64,000 bases of DNA from Watersipora subatra. Lineage: Eukaryota > Bryozoa > Gymnolaemata > Cheilostomatida > Watersiporidae. Positions 1-10,468 of the stretch are shown here, in pieces. The notes under the pieces are model-generated. The model was not told the DNA's origin and did not search any database. It saw nothing but the letters and a program-made list of their open reading frames with translations. The position numbers were made by a program, and so were the translations under genes. The stretch covers positions 50,455,196 through 50,519,195 of the forward strand of contig NC_088708.1 in assembly GCF_963576615.1 (NCBI RefSeq). Direction: 5' to 3'. Positions within the stretch are counted from its first letter, which is position 1, and each line of letters begins with the position of its first letter.

Positions 1-1066
1 TAAAATGTCATACACACCTGTGAGAATAATTTTACCATCAAATTGGGGACATATTGTTGCAATGGTGTTTACATATTCTATGACTGACTGTGTTCTTTTG
101 TTATAATTGATCAATGTGCTCAGAAAACTGGTTAAAAAGCATATTCATTGGAGTTGGTATTTTGATATTAAATTTGGAACATCTTGCAGCAAAGGTATTA
201 AGAATGATGATGACTGTGATTTCAAATAAAATAATCAGTCAATGTCCCCAAATTAATGGTTAAAATGTCATACACACCTGTGAGAATAATTTTACCATCA
301 AATTGGGGACATATCGTTGCAATGGTGTTTACATATTCTATGACTGACTGTGTTATTTTGTTATAATTGATCAATGTGCTCAGGAAACTGCTTAAGAAGC
401 ATAATTATTGTGATTGATATTTTGGCATTAAATTTGGAACATCTTGCAGCAAAGGTATTAAGAATGATGATGACTGTGATTTCAAATAAAATAATCAGTC
501 AATGTCCCCAAATTAATGGTTAAAATATCATACACACCTGTGAGAATAATTTTACCATCAAATTGGGGACATATTGTTGCAATGGTGTTGACATTGTCTA
601 TGACTGACTGTGTTCTTCTGTTTTAATTGGTCAATGTGCTCAGAAAACTTCTTAAAAAGCATATTCATTGGAGTTGATATTTTGGCATTAAATTTGGAAC
701 ATCTTGCAGCAATGGTATTTAGAATGATCATGACTTTTATCTCAAATAAAATAATCAGTCAATGTCCCCAAATCAATGGTTAAAATATCATACACACCTG
801 TGAGAATAATTTTACCATCAAATTGGGGACATATCGTTGCAAGGGTGTTGACATATTCTAAGACTGACTGTGTTGTTTTGTTATAATTAGTCAATGTCCT
901 CAGGAAGCTGCTTAAGAAGCATATTCATTGGGGTTGATATTCTGGCATTAAATTTGAAACATCGTGCAGCAAAGGTATTAGGAATGATGATGACTGTGAT
1001 ATCAAATAAAATAATCAGTCAGTGTCCCCAAATCAATGGTAAAAATATCATACACACCTGCGATAA
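1..1066. repeat. 260-bp tandem satellite, about 4.1 copies
   Basis: Units begin at 1, 261, 521, 781 and 1041, an exact 260-bp period, and the last unit stops near 1066. The array probably continues left of the window. Units differ by scattered point changes only. Each contains an inverted motif pair: a stretch ending in TGTCCCCAAAT lies about 45 bp before a matching ATTTGGGGACA-like stretch, so each unit could form a hairpin. Open frames here are by-products of the repeat. Confidence 0.93.
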
Positions 1067-2828
1067 TTTTTCTACAACCAATATGGGGATATCATTTCAC
1101 GATAAAATTTCTACTAATTTGTTAAACTAATGGTTACAAACTTGCTGATTAAAATACCAAACATTCCCTTGTGTTCATATTGCCCTCTAAATAGTTGATG
1201 GGGAAAAGTACAGACTCCCTATTAGACTAGCATTGAGCGAATTTATGATATCGTGTGCACTTGTAATAGTTTGTCAATTGTACCTAAATAACGAATATAC
1301 TTGTATACTAATACAAACACACTTTTCTTTTATGTTTACATCATACATCAGAAAAATTGTATGACAACATATTTGAGACTATTTTTGACGGTTTGCAGTT
1401 ACAATAACTGGCCAGTTACTTTAAAAAACATTGACTGTAGTATCATACATAATTTGGATGACGTACACGCCTTCAAATTGAACAAAGTTTATTTCAATAG
1501 TACCGAGATAGCTCAAATCAGTGTGTGCAGTGGTAGTATTTATTTAACACTCCCAAGCTAATGGTTAAATTATTTTGCATACTTTTGGTCATATCTGCAC
1601 TAAAAATTGAGTCAATCTTGTTATTAAACGCTTGAATAGATTACAATTAAATGTATGGTTTTTGCAAAGATGGGCAACTCAATATATATTTTTTTTAATG
1701 TAATAGAAGGCAAATTTTTGGTACGGATAACACGTTTTATTAAACATAATGATATTTTTATAAGGTAAAAGTTATTGGGCTTACATTAGGCATATTAGAG
1801 ATACCAATGCTTCATTTCCAAAGCTTGATTCTAATGTGTCTCCGCCTATGCTTGGCTTTTCATGCATGGCTTACAAACAAAGGAATTGCGCAAAAATTTA
1901 AATTAAAAGTGGTAATCATCGTGTGCAACCAAACAGAAAAGTACGACTAAAATTAACTATATCCAAATTTATTTGGCTTCCTGATTTAAAAAAAATACTA
2001 CTCACATTTGCTTGCCTGGTTATTTTTACTTTTGTTTAAAAAAGTTAACTCATGATCGCGCATTGTAAATTTTCTGATGGCTGCTCTTGGTAGTGATAAA
2101 TGAGATGTAGCAAAATACTTTATCGATTATAGTAATTAAATTTGTTGCCTATTCAGGGCTTAAGAGTTCTATGAAAACTATGTTAAAATGTTTACCTTGA
2201 ACATACTCGCGTTAAATGTTGAAAAGTCTTAAATCTAGATAGGCATCAGCCTGCAACCCAGGCCTGGCTGTTTGCAATTCAAAACCTAACTTGAACAGAT
2301 CACCGTAAATTCTGTGAAGCAAGTGATTACACTGAATTTATTACTAAACATAAAAGTCTAAGGTCGATTCAACCTTTGCGCACTATACATGTGTAGAATT
2401 AGTACTTTAAATAGGTTTAATAAAGAACTATCAAACTTCTAAGTTGATATTTGGGGAAAAATTAAGTGATGGATAACTTTTACAAGCACATTTACGAAAG
2501 TGTGGTAAAAGTATCACATACCGACAACTCCAAAATGGTTGAAAAAAACAAAAATAAGCCAGAGTTATCTTCTCTACGCAAAAGTCCCCGTTTATTAGAT
2601 ACAAAATTCATACATGTGTGTGAGGTGATGTCCCCAAAGTTAGTGTTAAATTCTCATGAGCTATAACTGAAAAACGGATAAGATGACAGCTCCAAAAATC
2701 AGTGCATTTGTAAACCCAACAAAAAATGTTTTAATATGTTATTTTTTAAAGCTCTTAATGATAGATGAAAATTGTCCTCAAAGTGATGGTAAAAATATCG
2801 CGTCCCCAATTGCATGCGTCTACAAGAC
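1067..2828. other. Intergenic, no supported gene
   Basis: AT-rich single-copy DNA between the satellite and the tRNA array. Two short open frames (real ATGs near 1360 and 2470) have no recognisable domain. The second contains a basic LRKSPRLLD-like stretch that could be an exon of an unseen gene, but no partner exons or convincing splice sites were found. Confidence 0.5.
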
Positions 2829-3206
2829 CGCGTGCGTGTGCGTGTGTATTTATTTTCATCAACAGAAACAATACAGAAAAATAAACTGCATATTAGTAAA
2901 TATATCAGGTTAATTACAAATTAGTGAGAAAATGAAAGAGTATAGCAAGATTCACTCAACCTGAGCACGAGATAATGGTGATGGAGCCATAGGTGCGCTG
3001 TAGCCAAGCTAATGTTGCGCAAGCCCCAAAAACAATCAACAGCAGCAGAACAAAGGCAGGCCTCAGCCCACCCTAGTCAGAGAGACAGGAGATAGCGTTT
3101 TACTTGTTTTTTAAAGTCAAATTTGTTTACAATTTTCTTCAATCTGTCAGGTAGGTTACTCCAATAAACAGTTGTTTGATATTGAACAGTTTTTTGGAGA
3201 TATAGA
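2829..3206 (-). mobile_element. 5'-truncated CR1-like LINE 3' end, copy 1
   Basis: Read on the minus strand, the fragment opens in frame with the C-terminus of a reverse-transcriptase ORF2. It contains VYWSNLPDRLKK, then FKKQVKRYLLSL and a stop. A roughly 250-bp 3' UTR, an AATAAA signal and an (AC)n tail follow. W-x-x-L-P followed by FK..(L/V)K..L is typical of CR1/L2-type LINE C-termini. The module is co-amplified with the tRNA units. Confidence 0.75.
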
Positions 3207-3340
3207 AGTGGTTTTATTCTTTCAACACTTGTTAGTTTTCATGTTTGATGGATTATACGTATCTGCCTCCGTTAACATTTTAGATCATATCATCAGAAAA
3301 CTCATAGAAAATCATTAGTCATTAATAAAACACAACCACT

Positions 3341-3412
3341 GGGCTTGTCCGGGATTTGAACCCGGGACCTCTCGCACCCTAAGCGAGAATCATACTCCTA
3401 GACCAACAAGCC
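3341..3412 (-). tRNA. tRNA-Pro (AGG)
   Basis: A 72-nt cloverleaf on the minus strand. The acceptor GGCTTGT pairs with ACAAGCC, the anticodon loop reads TTAGGGT, the T arm is CCGGG-TTCAAAT-CCCGG, and a Pol III T-run follows about 10 nt downstream. It differs from the array consensus by one D-arm base. Probably functional, though that change falls in the A box. Confidence 0.85.
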
Positions 3413-3919
3413 TCCTTGTTTCATTCTTTCATACTTTTCGGATCGGTAGAAAAAATCTTTGGTGATGCAAACATTTATTACTGCCAGGCTATTCCATCCG
3501 AAAACTTTCCATTATCGAAAGTTGTTTCCAATTTGCTAATTCTATTTTCAATGTTAGCTTGTCAAAAAGCTAGTCTGCCACCAATACTGATATTCGTACT
3601 TTTAAGCATGCCCTGTTTGACAGTTTTTGGTTTAACATCTGAAACCAACCTCTGTATCGTCTAGAACAGGTTTAACAGTTATTTCATTTATTTGCTGGCA
3701 ATTGCATGTAATATATCTTGAGCACATCCTATTATTTAGGCTATCTGACTTTATCCTTATTTAGGCTATCCGACTTTATTCTGAAGTGGTTTTATTCTTT
3801 CAACAACTTTTAATTTTCATGTTCGATGGAATATTCATATCTGCCTCTGATAACACTTTTTCATCATATCATTAGAAAACTCATAGAAAACTGCTAGTCA
3901 TTAATAAAACAAAACCATT

Positions 3920-3991
3920 GGGCTTGTCCCGGATTTGAACCCAGGACCTCTCGCACCCAAAGCGAGAATCATACCCCTAGACCAACAAGCC
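3920..3991 (-). tRNA. tRNA-Pro (TGG), probably degenerate
   Basis: Full-length 72-nt tRNA-Pro with loop TTTGGGT. The acceptor stem and D arm are intact, but the T stem (CTGGG against CCGGG) does not pair fully, so it is likely a pseudogene or weakly active. It sits in a short array unit. Confidence 0.6.
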
Positions 3992-4186
3992 TTTTTCTTA
4001 CCTCTAACTTTGCCTTGTTGAGCTAACTTTCTCTCAGATAGGGCATGCATAGTAGTATGAATGTCTGAAACCAGTCCCTATGTATTCTGAAATAGGTTTA
4101 ACAGCCAAAGCGTTTACTTACTAGCAATTGTATGTAATACATCCTGATCACAGACCATTATTTAGGCTATCCGACTTTACCCTGAA

Positions 4187-4617
4187 GTGTGTGTGTGTGC
4201 ATGTGCGTGTGCGTGTGTGTGTGTGCGTGTGTGCGTGTGCGTGTGCGTGTGTGGGTGTATTTATTTTCAACAACAGAAACAATATAGAAAAATAAACTGC
4301 ATATTAGTAAATATATCAGGTTAATTACAAATTAGTGAGAAAATGAAAAGAGTATAGCAAAATTCACTCAACCTGAGCACGAGATAATGATGATGGAGCC
4401 ATAGTTGCGCTGTAGCCCAGCCAATGTTGCGCAAGCCCCAAAAACAGTCAACAGCAGCAGAACAAAGGCAGGCCTCAGCCCACCCTAATCAGAGAGACAG
4501 GAGATAGCGTTTTACTTGTTTTTTAAAGTCAAATTTGTTTACAGTTTTCTTCAATCTGTCAGGTAGGTTACTCCAATAAACAGTTGTTTGATATTGAATA
4601 GTTTTTTGGAGATATAG
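4187..4617 (-). mobile_element. 5'-truncated CR1-like LINE 3' end, copy 2
   Basis: Same fragment as copy 1, with a longer (GT/AC)n tail (about 4188-4256). Its outer ends meet the array backbone at GAAGTG on both sides, suggesting a short target duplication from the original LINE insertion before amplification. Confidence 0.78.
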
Positions 4618-4753
4618 AAGTGGTTTTATTCTTTCAACACCTTTTAGTTTTCATGTTCGATGGATTATTCGTATCTGCCTCCGTTAACATTTTTTGATTA
4701 TATCATCAGAAAACTCATAAAAAACCGTTATTTATTAATAAAGCAAAACCATT

Positions 4754-4790
4754 GGGCTTGTCCAAGATTTGAACCCCGGACCAACGAGCC
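4754..4790 (-). pseudogene. Mini-tRNA-Pro, acceptor plus T arm only
   Basis: A 37-nt remnant lacking the D and anticodon arms. It matches the full tRNA outside a 35-nt deletion bounded by two GGTC tetranucleotides. This copy has extra changes in the T arm (CTTGG in place of CCCGG). No Pol III A box remains. Confidence 0.85.
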
Positions 4791-5273
4791 TCCTCGTTTC
4801 ATTCTTTCATACTTTTCGGGTCGCTAGAAAAAAATATTGGTGATGCAAAGATTTTTTACTGCCAATCTATTCTACCCGAAAACTTTCTATTATCGAAAGT
4901 TGTTTCCAATTTGCTTAAATTCTATTTTCAATGTTAGCTTTTCAAACTGCTAGTCTGCCGCCCGTACTGATGTTCGTACTTTTAGGCATGCCCTGTTTGG
5001 CAATTTTTGGTTTAACATCTGAAACCAGTCTCTGTGTCATCTATAACAGGTTTAATAGCTATCTCATTTATTTGCTAGCAATTGCATGTAATATATCTTG
5101 AGCACATCCTATTATTTAGGCTATCCGACTTTATCCTGAAGTGGTTTTATTCTTTCAACACCTTTTAATTTTCATGTTTGATGGAATATTCGTATCTGTT
5201 CCCGTTAACATTTTTGATCATATTTTCAGCAAACTCATAGAAACCTGTTAGCCATTATTAAAACAAAACCACT

Positions 5274-5345
5274 GGGCTTGTCCGGGATTTGAACCCGGGA
5301 CCTCTCGCACCCTAAGCGAGAATCATACCCCTAGACCAACAAGCC
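5274..5345 (-). tRNA. tRNA-Pro (AGG), intact
   Basis: A perfect 72-nt cloverleaf with anticodon AGG in loop TTAGGGT. All stems pair, both A box (TGGTCTAGGGG) and B box (GGTTCAAATCC) are canonical, and a T-run lies just downstream. One of the two best functional candidates in the array. Confidence 0.92.
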
Positions 5346-5827
5346 TCCTTGTTTCATTCTTTCATACATTTCGGATCGGTAGAAAAAATCTTTGGTGATG
5401 CAAACATTTATTACTGCCGGGCTATTCCACCCGAAAACTTTCCATTGTCGAAAGTTGTTTCCAATTTGCTAATTCTATTTTCAATGTTAGCTTGTCAAAA
5501 AGCTAGTCTGCCACCAATACTGATATTCGTACTTTTAAGCATGCCCTGTTTGAATGTTTTTGGTTTAACATCTGAAACCAACCTCTGTATCGTCTAGAAC
5601 AGGTTTAACAGTTATTTCATTTATTTACTTGCAATTGCATGTAATATATCTTGAGCACTTCCCATTATTTAGGCTATCCGACTTTATTCTGAAGTGGTTT
5701 TATTCTTTCAACACCTTTTAATTTTCATGTTCGATGGAATATTCATATCTGCCTCTGATAACACTTTTTCATCATATCATTAGAAAACTCATAGAAAAAT
5801 GCTAGTCATTAATAAAACAAAACCATT

Positions 5828-5899
5828 GGGCTTGTCCGGGATATGACCCCGAGACCTCTCACACCCAAAGCGAGAATCATACCCCTAGACCAACAAGCC
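5828..5899 (-). pseudogene. tRNA-Pro (TGG), degenerate
   Basis: Full length and alignable to the array consensus with anticodon TGG. The B box and T loop are changed (GTCATAT instead of TTCAAAT) and the T stem is weakened, so it is probably inactive. Confidence 0.65.
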
Positions 5900-6095
5900 T
5901 CTTTCTTACTTCTAACTTTGCCTTGTTGAACTAAAAATCCCTCAGTCAGGGCATGCATAGAAGTATGAATGTCTGAATCCAGTCCCTATGTATTCTGAAA
6001 TAGGTTTAACAGCCATAGCATTTATTTACTAGCAATTGTATGTAATACATCCTGATCACAGACCATTATTTAGGCTATCCGACTTTACCCTGAAG

Positions 6096-6475
6096 TGTGT
6101 GTGTGCGTGTGTGTGTATTTATTTTCATCAACAGAAACAATATAGAAAAATAAACTGCATATTGGTAAATAAATCAGGTTAATTACAAATTAGTGAGAAA
6201 ATGAAAAGAGTATAGCAAAATTCACTCAACCTGAGCACGAGATAATGATGATGGAGCCATAAGTGCGCTGTAGCCCAGCTAATGTTGCGCAAGCCCCAAA
6301 AACAGTCAACAGCAGCAGAACAAAGGCAGGCCTCAGCCCACCCTAGTCAGAGAGACAGGAGATAGCGTTTTACTTGTTTTTTAAAGTCAAATTTGTTTAC
6401 AGTTTTCTTCAATCTGTCAGGTAGGTTATTCCAATAAACAGTTGTTTGATATTGAATAGTTTTTTGGAGATATAG
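6096..6475 (-). mobile_element. 5'-truncated CR1-like LINE 3' end, copy 3
   Basis: Same truncation point, ORF2 C-terminus, AATAAA and a short (AC)n tail. It is followed by the mini-tRNA unit that the piggyBac element split. Confidence 0.78.
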
Positions 6476-6596
6476 AAGTGGTTTTATTCTTTCAACACCT
6501 TTTAGTTTTCATGTTCGATGGATTATTCGTATCTGCCTCCGTTAACATTTTTTGATTATATCATCAGAAAACTCATAAAAAACCGTTATTCATTAA

Positions 6597-9231
6597 CCAT
6601 TTCAGTCATACAAGCCTCTGTGGAGGCTTGGAGTTGTCTGCACACAGTCCTCCTAGCCTCTGTAGAGGCTTTAGTGTAACTCTATTTGGCATAGACTAAT
6701 TTCAGCCTTTGTCCAATCCAAATGAAGTCTTAGAGTAGCCAACCAATAAGAAGAGATGCTAAGCTTCCCTTATTGGCTAATATTGAACCATGTTACAATG
6801 AAAGTTTTCTGAGTAAAGGCCAATGAAAATATACGGAAGGAAACTCACAACTACGCGGCCATTTTTGATTGTTGAAAGTTGTAACATTTTGAAGTGCTGG
6901 GTTATTTATGGATTTTTCTAATGATTTTGAGTATGATTCAGATGATTTTGTGGACAATGCTACTGGAGCTCATCCTAGAACAAGGGGCATTGTTTTTGAT
7001 GCTGATACTGGTGATGATGACTCACAATTAGGTGCTGATTTCGACTCGGATTCAGATTTTGATCAGCTGGACTCAAATTCTACTAGTACTGCTACTACTA
7101 GTAGACCTACTAGTACAACTGATACTGGAGCTGCTAGTACTAGTACTGCTACCAACATTCCTACTGGAGCCTCTGGTGATGACGGTAGTTCAGGAAATCT
7201 GGCAGCACCAGGTTATCTGGGATTCATCCTGTCTGACTTGGATAATACCCCAACACCCACGTTCGATTGGCAGCCTACTGAGAAAGTAATGTGCAGCCCT
7301 AACTTTGACCCAGCTGCACCACATGGACCAACAAGAGTAATGCCTGCTGATTCAAAGCCAGCTGACTTCTTCATGCTGTTCTACGATGAGAAACTTTTAC
7401 AATCAGTTTGTGATTTCACGAACGAGAATGCTGCCAGACGAAAGATAAGCGAGAGTACCATCCACAGCGGTTATGGAAAGTGGACTAAACTCGAGACAGA
7501 CGAACTCCGAGCGTTCTACGCGCTCCGAGCATTCATAGAAATGTTCTGCAAGGATAGGCAGCGAAGTATCTGGAGACCGCAGTACGAGCTTCTCCAGATG
7601 CCTAAAGCTTCAACTGTCATGTCATTACGACGGTATGACCAGATAAAACGTTACCTGCATTACTGTAATGAAGTGACGTCAATTCAGGATCGTAGCCATC
7701 CTGAATACGACAGACTTTACAAAATCAGGTTCCTCATCAACCACATGAAAGAGCGATTCACAGCAGAGTACTCTCCCTCCCAGGATCTGTCAGTAGACGA
7801 GTGCATGATTCCTTTTCGGGGTCGCTGGAGTGGGAAATGTTACGACTCCTCAAAGCCAATCAAATGGGGAGTGAAAGTCTGGATGGCGTGTTGTGCTTCC
7901 AGCGGATATGCGCTAAACCTAGATGTCTATTCTGGGAAGGACAGAGACTTTGAGGACTTGACCACAGTGAAAAACTCTGCCGCAGTAGTACTGAAACTAG
8001 TTCAAAGTTACTGGGGTCGAGGCTACCATGTAGTTACTGATCGCTACTACACGTCACCTTATCTTCTCCACTGGCTACGTGAGCTTCAGATGTATGGTAC
8101 TGGTACATGTATGACCAACCGAAAGGAGTACCCGAAACAGCTAATAGCCACCAAAGCGGAAGCTCGGAGGTTGGAGCAAGGGGATTCTAAGTGGCTCCAG
8201 TGTGCGAAAACAGGAATTGTAGCAACCCGCTGGAATGACAAGAAACCGATCTACTTCCTGTCAAACTATGTCAGAGCTGAGCTGTAATCCGTAGAAATAA
8301 GAAAGGTGAGAAGCTGACAGTGAAGGCCACACCATCCGTCATCGTATACAATCAGATGATGGGTGGTGTGGACCTCAATGATAAAATGGCAAGACTCGAT
8401 CGCTCTCGAAAGTCATATAAGTGGTACACGCGAATCGACCGCAAATGCTTTCACTGGTCCCTGTACAACGCTTATGTGCTCTATAAGCATGGCCAGGAAA
8501 AGCCGATGGAATTCAGAGACTTTGTCCTGCAGATACTGACGACATGGATAGGTGAAAAGTCATTCTCTCAACAGTCAACTAGGACAAACACACCAGCTGC
8601 CACTCCCAACAATCCGGAGATACGTCTAGACATGAGCAAACTACACTGTCCCGAGTGGCCTACTAATGGGTCAAAAGATCACCGCTGTGCAGTCTGCCAG
8701 AAAAAGTATCTGATAGAATCGCAGCAAAATCCAAAGAAGGCTTACAAAGACTTACAACACAAATCAGTCAAGAGTTCAATTCGGTGTGAAACCTGCAACG
8801 TGTACTTGTGCATCAAACGCCGTTCAGACTGCTGGAAAGCGTACCATACCAGAGTTCAGTATTGGAAGTGAAAATCTCGAACATTTCCTCTTTTTTTGCA
8901 ACTTCGTCAATCCTCTGTTATGTTTTCAGTCATGTCATAATAATAAAAATAATGTCTTTGAAATCATGTACCATTGTGTTTTTGTCAAATTTTTATATTC
9001 ACCAAGTTTGACAGTCTATACATTCTTCAGTAATTGAGCTACAATTTTGCTACTTATACCATTAGAAAGCCCAAAGATTTCTGATTTGAATGAATATAGG
9101 TGTTCTTGTAAGAAAAGTTACTCCCAGATGGTCTAAATGACAATATTGTAAAATGAGACATAAACCTTCACTCTAACAATGAGAATGGAGAATAATTAGA
9201 TAATTGCTTAATGGCTTGGGGACTGAAATGG
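6597..9231 (+). mobile_element. piggyBac DNA transposon, near-complete
   Basis: 2635 bp with perfect 11-bp terminal inverted repeats CCATTTCAGTC / GACTGAAATGG. It is flanked by TTAA duplications at 6593-6596 and 9232-9235. The interrupted array unit reads ATTCATTAATAAAAC in uninterrupted copies, so the insertion site is exact. It encodes one transposase on the plus strand, now split by a frameshift. Confidence 0.95.
6908..8871 (+). pseudogene. piggyBac transposase, single frameshift
   Basis: Cut-and-paste transposase of the PGBD/DDE_Tnp_1_7 family. The N-terminal 110 residues are acidic and Ser/Thr-rich. The catalytic core has Asp297 (SVDECMIPF) and Asp378 (VVTDRYYTS), 81 residues apart as expected. 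The third Asp (MMGGVDLND) lies in the downstream frame near 8371. The C-terminus is a cysteine-rich zinc-binding domain with CAVC, CETC and a final DCWKAYH. The frame is open from 6908 to 8287 and resumes in another frame through a stop at 8869-8871. A one-base indel near 8275-8290 explains this, because VIRRNKKGEK continues in the second frame. The start is the first ATG after the 5' leader. Everything else looks intact, so the inactivation is recent or the indel is an assembly error. Confidence 0.93.
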
Positions 9232-9250
9232 TTAATAAAACAAAACCATT

Positions 9251-9287
9251 GGGCTTGTCCGGGATTTGAACCCGGGACCAACGAGCC
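9251..9287 (-). pseudogene. Mini-tRNA-Pro, acceptor plus T arm only
   Basis: 37-nt deletion derivative with a perfect T arm and an acceptor stem GGCTCGT/ACAAGCC with one mismatch. The piggyBac element inserted 15 bp beyond its 3' end, splitting this array unit. Confidence 0.88.
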
Positions 9288-9770
9288 TCCTCGTTTCATT
9301 CTTTCATACTTTTCGGGTCGCTAGAAAAAATTTTTGGTGATGCAAAGATTTTTTACTGCCAATCTATTCTACCCGAAAACTTTCCATTATCGAAAGTTGT
9401 TTCCAATTTGCTTAAATTCTATTTTCAATGTTAGCTTTTCAAATTGCTAGTCTGCCGCCCATACTGACATTCGTACTTTTAGGCATGCCCTGTTTGACAA
9501 TTTTTGGTTTAACATCTGAAACCAGTCTCTGTATCGTCTAGAACAGGTTTAACAGCTATCTCATTTATTTGCTAGCAATTGCATGTAATATATCTTGAGC
9601 ACATCCCATTATTTAGGCTATTCGACTTTACCCTGAAGTGGTTTTATTTTTTCAATACTTTTTAGTTTTCATGTTTGATGGAATATTCATATCTGTTCCC
9701 GTTAACATTTTTGATCATATTTTCAGCAAACTCATAGAAAACTGTTAGCCATTAACAAAACATAACTTTT

Positions 9771-9842
9771 GGGCTTGTCCGGGATTTGAACCCGGGACCT
9801 CTCGCACCCGAAGCGAGAATCATACCCCTAGACCAACAAGCC
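9771..9842 (-). tRNA. tRNA-Pro (CGG), intact
   Basis: Matches the expected animal tRNA-Pro-CGG closely. All stems pair, the loop is TTCGGGT, and the A and B boxes are canonical. A TTTT run follows within a few nucleotides and again near position +17 downstream. One of the best functional candidates in the array. Confidence 0.93.
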
Positions 9843-10171
9843 TCTTTCTTCCTTCTAACTTTGCCCTGTTGAACTAAAAATCCCTCAGATAGGGCTTGCA
9901 TAGAAGTACGAATGTCTGAAATCAGTCCCTATGTATTCTGAATTAGGTTTAACAGCCATAGCGTTTATTTACTAGCAATTGTATGTAATACATCCTGAGT
10001 ACAGACCATTATTTAGGCTATCTGACTTTACCCTGAACCGGTTTTATTCTTTCAACACCTTTTAGTTTTCATGTTCGATGGAAGATCCGTATCTGCCTCT
10101 GATAACACTTTTTCATCGTATCATCAGAAAACTCATAGAAAACTGTTAGTCATTAATAAAACACAACCATT

Positions 10172-10243
10172 GGGCTTGTCAGGGATTTGAACCCGGGACC
10201 TCTCGCACCCGAAGCGAGAATCATACCCCTAGACCAACAAGCC
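10172..10243 (-). tRNA. tRNA-Pro (CGG), one T-stem mismatch
   Basis: 72-nt tRNA-Pro with anticodon CGG. The only visible defect is a T-stem change near the acceptor (CCCTG where CCCGG is expected). It may still be transcribed. Confidence 0.75.
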
Positions 10244-10468
10244 TCCTTGTTTCATTCTCTCATACTTTTCGGATCGGTAGAAAAGAATTTTGGTGATGCA
10301 AAGATTTTTTACTGCCAATCTATTCTACCCCAAAACTTTCCATTATCGAAAGTTGTTTCCAATTTGCTTAAATTCTATTTTCAATGTTAGCTTTTCAAAT
10401 TGCTAGTCTGCCGCCCGTACTGATGTTCGTACTTTTAGGCATGCCCTGTTTGACAACTTTTGGTTTAA

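Noticed and set aside
1301-1561. 86-residue frame
   Set aside because: The true ATG comes late, there is no recognised domain, and the length is compatible with chance in AT-rich DNA.
2466-2666. 66-residue frame with an LRKSPRL motif
   Set aside because: Plausible composition, but no splice partners, no family match and an isolated position in repeat-flanked DNA.
3416-3664. An 82-residue open frame recurring after several tRNA-Pro copies (also 5349, 12852, 19151)
   Set aside because: It starts at TTG with no upstream ATG, is closed by an indel in sister units, and its conservation follows from recent array amplification.
7032-7289. Leu-rich frame overlapping the transposase
   Set aside because: Out-of-frame shadow of the Ser/Thr/Asp-rich N-terminus of the piggyBac transposase.
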